Notes under the pieces: generated by a model
The model's database searches: none
What the model was told of the DNA's origin: nothing
The model's input: only the letters and a program-made list of their open reading frames with translations
From: Myxococcales bacterium
GTDB lineage: Bacteria; Myxococcota; Myxococcia; Myxococcales; Anaeromyxobacteraceae
Assembly: GCA_021848865.1 (NCBI GenBank)
Contig: JAJZTO010000030.1
Coordinates: 1 to 13,716, forward strand
DNA length: 13,716 nucleotides
Direction of reading: 5' to 3'
Shown: positions 6,881 to 13,716 of the stretch, in pieces
Position numbering within the stretch: the stretch's first letter is position 1
Layout: the number at the start of each line of letters is the position of its first letter
Made by a program: the position numbers and the translations under genes

Positions 6881-7467
6881 GGACGCCGGGCGGCGCGCAG
6901 CGCCTCCTCCACGAAGTCCATCCGGTCGTTGCCGACGAACAGCTCGGACCCGACGAAGAAGCTGGGCGCGCCGAAGGCGCCGCGCTCCACCGCCTCCTGC
7001 GTCTGCTTGGTCAGGGTCTCCTTCTCCCCGGGCGCCGCCTCCACCAGCCCGGGGCCGTCGAGCCCGGCCGCGAGCAGCACCGCCGCCAGCTCCTCGGGCT
7101 TGCCGATCTCCCTGCCCTCGACCCAGACCGCGCGGAAGACGGCGTGGGTGAACGGGACGACCTGCCCGCGCCGGCCCGCCGCCAGCGCCGCCCGCAGCGC
7201 CAGGATCGACGGCACCGGGAAGACCGCCGGGAAGCGGAAGGGGATCCCCAGCCGGTCCGACCAGCGCCGCAGGTCCACCAGCATGTGCCTCCCCTTGGCC
7301 GGGGTCTCGATGGGGGCGCGGTTCCCGGTGGCCTTGAGGACGCCGCCCAGCAGGAATGGGCGCCAGTGGAGGGTGGCGCCGGCGCGGGCCGCCAGCGCCT
7401 CGACCCGCTCCGAGGCCAGGTAGCTGTAGGGGGAGGTGAAGTCGTAGAAGAACTCGAGGTCCGCCAT
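6877..7467 (-). CDS. 2-hydroxychromene-2-carboxylate isomerase-like protein (DsbA/GST-kappa fold)
   Basis: A 196-residue protein from ATG 7467, with GGAG 4 nt upstream. It opens with LEFFYDFTSPYSYLASE: the first strand of a thioredoxin fold followed by SPYSY in place of a CxxC. Ser12 sits where HCCA isomerases and kappa-class GSTs keep the serine that activates glutathione. The middle is a helical insert, and the C-terminal part has GAFGAPSFFVG with the expected cis-proline at Pro168, followed by LFVGNDRMDFVEEAL. The family isomerises 2-hydroxychromene-2-carboxylate in naphthalene breakdown, but no aromatic degradation genes are near, so the true substrate is unknown and a general glutathione-dependent role is possible. 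Without active-site cysteines it should not act as a disulfide oxidase. It is divergent from lolA. Confidence 0.88.
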   Translation of the reverse strand: MADLEFFYDFTSPYSYLASERVEALAARAGATLHWRPFLLGGVLKATGNRAPIETPAKGRHMLVDLRRWSDRLGIPFRFPAVFPVPSILALRAALAAGRRGQVVPFTHAVFRAVWVEGREIGKPEELAAVLLAAGLDGPGLVEAAPGEKETLTKQTQEAVERGAFGAPSFFVGSELFVGNDRMDFVEEALRAARRP

Positions 7468-7505
7468 GGCGCTCCGTGAATGGAAGAGGGGCCCGCGGCG
7501 TCGAT

Positions 7506-7513
7506 GATATAAG
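7506..7513. promoter_or_regulatory. Shared AT-rich -10 region of the divergent isomerase-like and lolA genes
   Basis: GATATAAG is the only A/T-rich spot in the 52-bp gap. Read forward, TATAAG (7508-7513) ends 6 nt before the lolA GTG. Read in reverse, TATATC (7506-7511) lies 38 nt before the isomerase ATG. The two -10 elements would overlap, so polymerases could not occupy both at once. No good -35 is seen on either strand. Confidence 0.5.
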
Positions 7514-7519
7514 GTCGCC

Positions 7520-8128
7520 GTGATCCCCGCTGCCCTCCTCGCCCTGGCCCTGTCCGCCCCCGACGCCGGGGCGCTGGCCCGCGAGGTCCAGGCCCGGTAC
7601 GAGCGCACCGCCGACCTCCAGGCCCGCTTCGTCCAGACCTACACCTACGCCGCCTTCGGCCGCCGCCAGGTCTCGAAGGGGATCCTCAAGGTCAAGAAGC
7701 CGGGGAAGATGCGCTGGGACTACCTCGAGCCCTCCCGCAAGAGCGTCGCCGTCGTCGGGTCGCGGCTGGTGCAGTGGGAGCCGGACGCCCGCCAGGCCTA
7801 CGTGGACGACCACTTCGACGCCGGCGCCATGAGCGCGGCGGTGACCTTCCTGCTCGGCAAGGGGAACCTGGCGAAGGAGTTCGACCTCTCGGTGGACGCC
7901 GCCGGCTGGCTGGTGGGCCGGCCCCGGCGGCCCGACCCCCGGGTGGCCGCGGTGCGGTTCCAGGTCGGTCCGGGCGGCGACGTGGTCGCCACCGAGGTGG
8001 TGGACGCCCAGGGGAACACCAACGAGATCCGGCTCTCCGACGTGAAGCGCAACGCCGGCCTGCCCGACGCGGACTTCGTCATCGACATCCCCGCCGGGGC
8101 CCACCGGCTCTCGGCCCCGGGCCGGTAG
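7520..8128 (+). CDS. lolA: Outer-membrane lipoprotein carrier LolA
   Basis: Periplasmic chaperone that takes lipoproteins released by LolCDE and carries them to the outer membrane. The product is 202 residues, the usual length. Residues 1-17 are a short hydrophobic export signal (LLALALSAPDAGA) with no basic residue before the core, which is unusual. The mature part has the LolA opening (LAREVQARYERTADLQARFV), then GILKVKKPGKMRWDYLEP (about 54-71, the first strands of the half-barrel), VGSRLVQWEP, and FLLGKGNLAKEFDL (about 110-123). The start must be GTG 7520: an in-frame TGA at 7505 leaves no room for another. TATAAG ends 6 nt before it, and only a weak AAGG could serve as ribosome site. No LolB is nearby. 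Two lipoprotein genes in the window are potential clients, though proximity alone is weak evidence. Confidence 0.9.
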   Translation: MIPAALLALALSAPDAGALAREVQARYERTADLQARFVQTYTYAAFGRRQVSKGILKVKKPGKMRWDYLEPSRKSVAVVGSRLVQWEPDARQAYVDDHFDAGAMSAAVTFLLGKGNLAKEFDLSVDAAGWLVGRPRRPDPRVAAVRFQVGPGGDVVATEVVDAQGNTNEIRLSDVKRNAGLPDADFVIDIPAGAHRLSAPGR

Positions 8129-8173
8129 GCCGGCGGCGCGAGGCCGCCCCGCGGCGGGGTCCGGGAGCCGGCC
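8128..8173. terminator. Possible bidirectional terminator between lolA and rimO
   Basis: Outer arms GGCCGGC (8128-8134) and GCCGGCC (8167-8173) can pair. Between them is an inner hairpin, CCGCC (8144-8148), loop CCGC, GGCGG (8153-8157). It fills the 50-bp gap between two convergent stops, the expected place for a shared terminator, but there is no T-run on either strand. Confidence 0.35.
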
Positions 8174-8178
8174 CGCGG

Positions 8179-9585
<1,407 letters not shown>

Positions 9586-9595
9586 GAGGGGCGGG

Positions 9596-9624
9596 GATCT
9601 AGCAGGGCCGGCGAAGCCGCGCAA
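9596..9624 (-). promoter_or_regulatory. Putative promoter of rimO
   Basis: Minus-strand TTGCGC (9619-9624) and TAGATC (9596-9601) are separated by 17 nt. The -10 ends 10 nt before the GTG, with spacer CCCGCCCCTC, so the mRNA would be leaderless or nearly so. It closely resembles the metH promoter. Confidence 0.6.
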
Positions 9625-9736
9625 ACCTTCGTGGGAAGGCCCGATTTCCCGGTGCCGGACACGGGCGGCCCGGAGGGGGACGACGCCCCCGGGCGGGGAG
9701 GACCGGAGATGGAGTGGCGCGGCGGCTCGCGTCCGC

Positions 9737-9742
9737 TATAAC
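9737..9742 (+). promoter_or_regulatory. Putative -10 element of the DUF4395-thioredoxin gene
   Basis: TATAAC lies 23 nt before the ATG at 9766, with a strong ribosome site (GGAGGA, 9757-9762) in between. A -35 at the usual distance is not convincing (GTGGCG at 9714-9719). The remaining gap back to the rimO promoter holds only an imperfect GC hairpin at about 9668-9694 (GGGGG and CCCCC arms inside GCCC and GGGC). Confidence 0.45.
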
Positions 9743-9765
9743 GGATAGCCCGATCCGGAGGAAGC

Positions 9766-10464
9766 ATGCCCGCCGCCCCCACCGCCGACCCCTACCGCGA
9801 CCTCCAGATCATCGACGGCCGGGCCCCGCGCCTGAACCAGGCGGTCACCGGCCTGCTCGCCGCCGCCTCGCTGGCGAGCGGCTTCTGGCCGATCCTGGCC
9901 CTGCCGGCGCTGCAGCTCACCCTCACCCTGGCCTTCGGCCGCCGGTGGTGCCTCGCCTGCCGCTTCTACTTCGCGGTGGTCCAGCCGCGCCTCGGGGAGG
10001 GGCCGCTCGAGGACTCCCGCCCGCCGCGCTTCGCGAACCAGCTGGGCGCCGGCTTCCTCTGGGTCGCCACCCTGGCCCACGCCGCGGGCTGGCACGCCCT
10101 GGGGACCGGGCTGGCGGCGCTGGTGGCGGTGCTGGCGCTGCTCGCCGCCACCACCGGCTTCTGCGCCGGCTGCCTCCTCTACCGGCTCGGGGCGCGGCTC
10201 CGCGGCGTCCGCAACCGGACCCTCGACCGGGTCGACCTCGCCGAGCTGGGGGCGCCGGCCGGGCGGGCGGCGGTGGTCCAGTTCACCCACCCGCTCTGCG
10301 CCGACTGCCAGCGGCTGTCGCGCCGCCTCTCCGCCGAGGGGCGCGCGCCGGTGCTGGTGGACGTCTCCCGCCGGCCCGACCTCGCCCGCAAGTACGGCGT
10401 GGCGGTGGTGCCGCTGGCGGTGGCGGTGCTCGCCGACGGGCGGGTGGCGCGGCGGCTCGGCTGA
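9766..10464 (+). CDS. DUF4395 membrane domain fused to a C-terminal thioredoxin-like domain
   Basis: A 232-residue protein from ATG 9766, preceded by GGAGGA. Residues about 16-145 match DUF4395: DGRAPRLNQAVTGLL, then a PRLGEGPLEDSRPPRFANQL stretch and the closing TGFCAGCLLYRLG. About four hydrophobic segments are visible (near 26-40, 42-57, 91-108 and 113-135). CxxC pairs lie at Cys62/Cys65 (RRWCLACRFY) and Cys133/Cys136 (GFCAGC), each at the end of a membrane segment. Residues about 165-232 form a compact thioredoxin-like domain: VVQFTHPLCADCQRL with Cys178/Cys181, then a VVPL cis-proline strand at about 214-217. The domain is short compared with a full thioredoxin. This layout suggests electron or disulfide exchange between the membrane pairs and the thioredoxin pair, as in VKOR-thioredoxin fusions, but DUF4395 has no function I can assign. 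Substrate and direction are unknown. Confidence 0.8.
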   Translation: MPAAPTADPYRDLQIIDGRAPRLNQAVTGLLAAASLASGFWPILALPALQLTLTLAFGRRWCLACRFYFAVVQPRLGEGPLEDSRPPRFANQLGAGFLWVATLAHAAGWHALGTGLAALVAVLALLAATTGFCAGCLLYRLGARLRGVRNRTLDRVDLAELGAPAGRAAVVQFTHPLCADCQRLSRRLSAEGRAPVLVDVSRRPDLARKYGVAVVPLAVAVLADGRVARRLG

Positions 10465-10500
10465 GCGCCCGTCAGGCCGGTCCCGCGGGCGACGGCGCCG

Positions 10501-10989
10501 CTAGTCCAGGAAGTTCTGGAACTGGATGGGGATGCCGAGCGGCGCGGCGCGGATGCGCTGCATCCCCTCCTGCAGGTCGTCCCGCTTCTTGCCGGAGACC
10601 CGGACCTTCTCCCCCTGGATGGAGGCCTGGAGCTTGAGCCCCGACTCCTTGAGGAGGGCGACGATCTTCCTCGCGTCCTCCACCTTGAGCCCCTGCTTGA
10701 GCTTGACGAGCTGCTTCACGTGGCCGCCCGCGGCCGGCTCCAGCTTCTGCGGGTCGAGGCCGCTGAGCGCGACGCCCCGCTTCGCCATCTTCTCCATCAT
10801 CACGGTGAGCGCCGCCTCGGCGCGCCCCTCGCTGCCGGCCTTCACCAGGATGGCGCCGTCGGCGACGCGCTCCAGGTCGGTGGAGGTCCCCTTGAAGTCG
10901 TAGCGCTGCTGGATCTCCTTGCGGGCCTGCTGGAAGGCGTTCTCCACCTCCATCAGGTTCAGCTCGGAGACCACGTCGAAGCTGGGCAT
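10501..10989 (-). CDS. yajQ: YajQ family nucleotide-binding protein
   Basis: A 162-residue protein, the usual length for YajQ/DUF520. It begins MPSFDVVSELNLMEVENAFQ and continues QQRYDFKGT, the family hallmark, with QASIQGEKVRVSGKKRDDLQ near 122-141 and IQFQNFLD at the C-terminus, as is standard. YajQ proteins bind nucleotides and RNA, and a Xanthomonas member has been reported to bind cyclic di-GMP; the role here is not shown by sequence. The ATG is supported by GGAGGG 6 nt upstream. It lies 66 bp after RNase J on the same strand, so it may be co-transcribed with it or use its own weak promoter in the gap. Its end is convergent with the DUF4395 gene across 36 bp that hold only a weak 6-bp stem. 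Confidence 0.95.
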   Translation of the reverse strand: MPSFDVVSELNLMEVENAFQQARKEIQQRYDFKGTSTDLERVADGAILVKAGSEGRAEAALTVMMEKMAKRGVALSGLDPQKLEPAAGGHVKQLVKLKQGLKVEDARKIVALLKESGLKLQASIQGEKVRVSGKKRDDLQEGMQRIRAAPLGIPIQFQNFLD

Positions 10990-11011
10990 GGGCACCCCTC
11001 CGGTGCGGCGG

Positions 11012-11040
11012 AGAGTGGCAGAGGGGCGTGGCGGGCGCAA
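11012..11040 (-). promoter_or_regulatory. Weak candidate promoter of yajQ
   Basis: Minus-strand TTGCGC (11035-11040) is the same hexamer as before rimO. With a 17-nt spacer the -10 would be CACTCT (11012-11017), a poor match. It lies in the gap between RNase J and yajQ. Read-through from RNase J is the alternative. Confidence 0.3.
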
Positions 11041-11055
11041 CCGGAAGGGGCCGGC

Positions 11056-12705
11056 CTACAGCTCCAGCACCACCGGCAGCACCGAGGGGCGGCGCAGCCC
11101 CTCCCGCCGGAACCAGCGGCGCACCGCGGCGCGGAGCGCCTCCTCCACCTCGGCCGGGTCCCCGCGCGCGGGCCCGGTCATGGCCGCGAGCGCGGCCAGC
11201 GCCTCGGCCCGCACCCCCGGCACCGCCCCCTCGAAGCCCGCCACCCCGACCGCGAACAGCTCGGGACCGCGCACCACCGCCCCGGTGCCCCGGTCCACGG
11301 CCAGCACGCAGAGCACCAGCCCCGCCTCGGCGAGGAGCCTCCGGTCGCGCACCACCACCTCGGCGATGCCCTGGCCCAGCGAGTCCCGGTCGGCGTAGAC
11401 GCGCCCCACCGGCACCGCCCCGCGCAGCACCCGCGCGCCGCCGTCGTCGAGCTCGACCGCGTCCCCGTCCACCGCCAGCAGCCGCGCCGCCACCCCCTCG
11501 GCGGCGGCGTGGGCGGCGTGGCGCGCCAGCTGCCGGTACTCGCCGTGGATGGGGAGGAAGGCGGCCGGCCGGGCCAGCCGGATGAGCCGCCGCTGCTCCT
11601 CCTCCTGGGCGTGGCCCGAGGCGTGGAGCGGCGGCTCCCGGTCGTGGAACAGCTCGGCGCCGGCCCGCGCCAGGTCGTTCATCACCCGGTGGAGCGCCCG
11701 CTCGTTGCCGGGGATGAGCCGCGCCGAGAAGACCACCCGGTCGCCCGGCCCGACGGCGAGCTCCGGGTGCTCGCCCCGGGCCAGCCGCGCCAGGGCGCTG
11801 CGCGGCTCGCCCTGCGTGCCCGAGACCAGGACGCAGCTCTCCGCCGGGGGCGCGGCGCGCACGTCGGCGAGCGAGCAGAGCTGCCAGGGCGGGAAGGAGA
11901 GGTAGCCGAGCGCCAGCGAGAGCCGGACGTTCTCCTCCATGGAGCGGCCCAGCAGCGCCACCCGCCGGCCGAAGCCCCGGGCGGCGCCGGAGATCTGCTG
12001 GAGCCGGTGGACGTTGGAGGCGAAGCAGGCGACGAAGACCCGGCCCCGCGCCCCCTCGAAGGCGGCCTCCAGCCCGGCCCCCACCGCCGACTCGGAGAGG
12101 GAGCGGCCCGCCTTGTCGGCGTTGGTGGAGTCGGAGAGCAGGAGCCGCACCCCGCCGCGCCCCAGCGCCTCGATGCGGTCGAGGTCCATGGCCCGCCCGT
12201 CCACCGGCGCCTCGTCGATCTTGAAGTCGCCGCTGTGGAGCAAGGTCCCCTGGGGCGTCCCCAGGGCCAGGCCGCAGGCGTCGGGGATGGAGTGGGTCAC
12301 CGCCAGGAACTCGGCGGAGAGCGGGGAGTCCTCGCCGGCGCGCCGGACGTCGCCGGGGCGGACCTCGCGGAGGTCGGCCTCGATCCCGGCCTCCCCCAGG
12401 CGGCGGCGCACCAGCTCCAGGGCGAAGCGCGGGGCGTAGACCGGGACCTTCAGGTCCCGCAGCAGCAGCGGCAGCGCCCCGATGTGGTCCTCGTGGCCGT
12501 GGGTGAGGAAGACCGCGCCCACCCGGGGGGCCCGCTCCCGCAGCCAGGCGAGGTCCGGCACCACCACGTCGGCGCCGACCGGCTCGTCGGGGAAGAGCAG
12601 GCCGCAGTCCACCACCGCGATGCGGCCGTCGCACTCGACGGCGAGGCAGTTCATCCCGATCTCGCCGAGGCCGCCCAGGGCGGCGACGCGGACCGGAGGG
12701 GCCAT
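11056..12705 (-). CDS. rnj: Ribonuclease J family metallo-beta-lactamase/beta-CASP nuclease
   Basis: An RNA-degrading and processing nuclease of the RNase J family; these enzymes combine endonuclease and 5'-to-3' exonuclease activity. It is 549 residues from ATG 12705, the usual length. The metallo-beta-lactamase core opens with ALGGLGEIGMN and has THGHEDHIGALP (His69, His71, Asp73, His74), VTHSIPDA (His138) and HSGDFKID (Asp160) for two zinc ions. The beta-CASP insert includes SDSTNADKAGRS (about 191-202) and the VSGTQGEPRSAL region (about 294-305). HASGHAQEEE (His361, His365) and LPIHGEYRQL (His387) complete the site. A C-terminal domain follows (about 440-549). No ribosome site precedes the ATG, but TAGACT ends 7 nt before it. 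It is divergent from the UvrD-type helicase gene and upstream of yajQ. Confidence 0.95.
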   Translation of the reverse strand: MAPPVRVAALGGLGEIGMNCLAVECDGRIAVVDCGLLFPDEPVGADVVVPDLAWLRERAPRVGAVFLTHGHEDHIGALPLLLRDLKVPVYAPRFALELVRRRLGEAGIEADLREVRPGDVRRAGEDSPLSAEFLAVTHSIPDACGLALGTPQGTLLHSGDFKIDEAPVDGRAMDLDRIEALGRGGVRLLLSDSTNADKAGRSLSESAVGAGLEAAFEGARGRVFVACFASNVHRLQQISGAARGFGRRVALLGRSMEENVRLSLALGYLSFPPWQLCSLADVRAAPPAESCVLVSGTQGEPRSALARLARGEHPELAVGPGDRVVFSARLIPGNERALHRVMNDLARAGAELFHDREPPLHASGHAQEEEQRRLIRLARPAAFLPIHGEYRQLARHAAHAAAEGVAARLLAVDGDAVELDDGGARVLRGAVPVGRVYADRDSLGQGIAEVVVRDRRLLAEAGLVLCVLAVDRGTGAVVRGPELFAVGVAGFEGAVPGVRAEALAALAAMTGPARGDPAEVEEALRAAVRRWFRREGLRRPSVLPVVLEL

Positions 12706-12712
12706 GCGGGCG

Positions 12713-12718
12713 AGTCTA
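12713..12718 (-). promoter_or_regulatory. Putative -10 element of rnj
   Basis: Minus-strand TAGACT ends 7 nt before the ATG, so a normally placed transcription start would fall on or next to the start codon. No -35 match is seen at 16 to 18 nt. Confidence 0.4.
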
Positions 12719-12755
12719 CGCCCATGTCCCCCCGGCCCGCCGCCCGCACTTCGGC

Positions 12756-12761
12756 TATGGT
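12756..12761 (+). promoter_or_regulatory. Putative -10 element of the UvrD/PcrA-type gene
   Basis: TATGGT lies 11 nt before the ATG at 12773, and no ribosome site is visible in the GC-only spacer. The gap to the divergent rnj start is only 67 bp. No clear -35 is seen. Confidence 0.4.
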
Positions 12762-12772
12762 GGGCCGCGCCG

Positions 12773-13716
12773 ATGGACCCGATCCTCGACCCCTTGAACG
12801 ACGCGCAGCGCGAGGCGGTGCTCCACGGCGACGGGCCGCTGCTGGTGCTGGCCGGCGCCGGCTCGGGCAAGACCCGGGTCATCGTCCACCGCGTCGCCCA
12901 CCTGGTCCGGGCGCGGGGGATCGCCCCCTGGCACGTCCTCTGCGTCACCTTCACCAACAAGGCGGCCGGGGAGATGAGGGAGCGGCTCGCCGAGCTGCTC
13001 GGCCCCGAGGCCGGGCAGGCCTGGGTCTCCACCTTCCACGCCTTCGGCGCCCGCTTCCTGCGCCGCGAGGCGCAGGCGGCCGGCCTCTCCCCCTCCTTCC
13101 CCATCTACGACGACGGCGACCAGCTGAGCCTGGTGAAGCGGCTGATGGCCGAGGCGCACCTGGACGCGCTCGGTCCGCGCGAGGTGCTCTCCCGAATCGA
13201 CCGCTGGAAGAACGCCGGCCTCTCGCCGGGCGACGCGCGGGTCGGCGAGCAGGACCCGGCCGGCCAGGCCGCCCTGGAGCTGTGGCGCCGCTACGAGCGG
13301 GCCCTGCGGCGGGCCGGCGCGGTGGACTTCGGCGATCTCCTGACGCGCCCGCTGCGGCTGCTGGAGCTGGACGAGGCGGTGCGGGCCCGCTGGAGCGGCC
13401 GGTTCCGCCACGTGCTGGTGGACGAGTTCCAGGACACCAACCCCGCCCAGTACCGGCTGGTCCGGCTCCTCGCCGGCGCGCGCCGGGACGTCTGCGTGGT
13501 GGGCGACGACGACCAGGCCATCTACCGCTGGCGCGGCGCCGACGTCTCGAACATCCTCGACTTCGACCGGGACTTCCCCGGCACCGCGGCGGTGAAGCTG
13601 GAGCAGAACTACCGCTCCTCGCGCTTCATCCTCGACGCCGCCCACGCCGTCATCGAGAAGGCGGCCCGCCGCCGCGAGAAGCGGCTCTGGACCGCGCGCG
13701 AGGGGGGCGCGCCGCT
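12773..13716 (+). CDS. UvrD/PcrA/Rep-type superfamily 1 DNA helicase, N-terminal part (cut by window edge)
   Basis: A 3'-to-5' ATP-dependent DNA helicase of the kind used in excision repair and clearing of replication obstacles. The first 314 residues are present and the frame is still open at the right edge. Motifs in order: Q-motif LNDAQREAV (about 8-16), Walker A GAGSGKT (28-34), motif Ia VTFTNKAAGEM, Ib STFHAFGARFL, Walker B VDEFQDTN, motif III VGDDDQAIYRWRGAD, and motif IV LEQNYRSS. VDEFQDTN and DDDQAIYRWRGA are typical of UvrD/PcrA/Rep helicases rather than RecB or AddA. Later motifs (V, VI) and the C-terminal region that would separate UvrD, PcrA and Rep are outside the window. It is divergent from rnj. 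Confidence 0.93.
   Translation, partial: MDPILDPLNDAQREAVLHGDGPLLVLAGAGSGKTRVIVHRVAHLVRARGIAPWHVLCVTFTNKAAGEMRERLAELLGPEAGQAWVSTFHAFGARFLRREAQAAGLSPSFPIYDDGDQLSLVKRLMAEAHLDALGPREVLSRIDRWKNAGLSPGDARVGEQDPAGQAALELWRRYERALRRAGAVDFGDLLTRPLRLLELDEAVRARWSGRFRHVLVDEFQDTNPAQYRLVRLLAGARRDVCVVGDDDQAIYRWRGADVSNILDFDRDFPGTAAVKLEQNYRSSRFILDAAHAVIEKAARRREKRLWTAREGGAP

Noticed and set aside
6877..7467. A DsbA-type disulfide oxidoreductase
   Set aside because: The fold fits, but the active site is SPYS rather than CxxC and no export signal is present, so the HCCA isomerase/GST-kappa branch is the better match.
9586..9624. An upstream TTG start for rimO
   Set aside because: The added 13 residues do not look like RimO, and the TTG falls inside a -35 hexamer with a 17-nt-spaced -10 downstream.
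10472..12634. A 720-residue minus-strand frame across yajQ and rnj
   Set aside because: It is an alternative frame of rnj and yajQ, both of which have clear catalytic or family motifs in other frames.

Overview
The window is very GC-rich DNA (well above 70% by eye, with strong G/C at third codon positions) and looks like a chromosomal housekeeping region. The gene set is a DnaB-type helicase, full-length cobalamin-dependent MetH, LolA, RimO, an RNase J-type nuclease, YajQ and a UvrD/PcrA helicase. Together with lineage-typical small lipoproteins and GTG starts, it suggests a Gram-negative deltaproteobacterium-like organism, most likely Myxococcota and possibly Anaeromyxobacter-like. That placement is inferred from composition and gene content and was not searched. 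I see no rRNA, tRNA, CRISPR array, insertion sequence or phage gene.

Layout from left to right: the N-terminal part of a DnaB-like helicase (minus, cut by the left edge); a lipoprotein with two LEA_2/WHy-like domains (plus); metH (minus); a GT-C/GT39-type membrane glycosyltransferase (plus); a small cysteine-rich lipoprotein (minus); a DsbA-fold 2-hydroxychromene-2-carboxylate isomerase-like protein (minus); LolA (plus); RimO (minus); a DUF4395-thioredoxin fusion (plus); YajQ (minus); RNase J (minus); and the N-terminal part of a UvrD/PcrA-type helicase (plus, cut by the right edge). Orientation flips at almost every gene. Only two same-strand neighbour pairs exist (isomerase to small lipoprotein, RNase J to YajQ), so this is mostly a set of single-gene transcription units with divergent promoter regions and very tight convergent ends.

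In function the genes cover DNA replication and repair (DnaB, UvrD), RNA decay (RNase J), ribosome modification (RimO), methionine synthesis (MetH), lipoprotein transport (LolA, with two lipoprotein genes nearby), envelope glycosylation (GT39) and thiol redox chemistry (DUF4395-thioredoxin). No dedicated multi-gene system is evident.

The two most interesting signals are these. (1) Start codons fall into two groups: some have a clear Shine-Dalgarno site, while six (dnaB, the small lipoprotein, lolA, rimO, rnj, uvrD) have little or none and instead carry a -10-like hexamer 6 to 11 nt before the start, as expected of leaderless or nearly leaderless mRNAs. (2) One membrane protein joins DUF4395 to a thioredoxin domain and has three CxxC pairs, suggesting a self-contained membrane disulfide relay.
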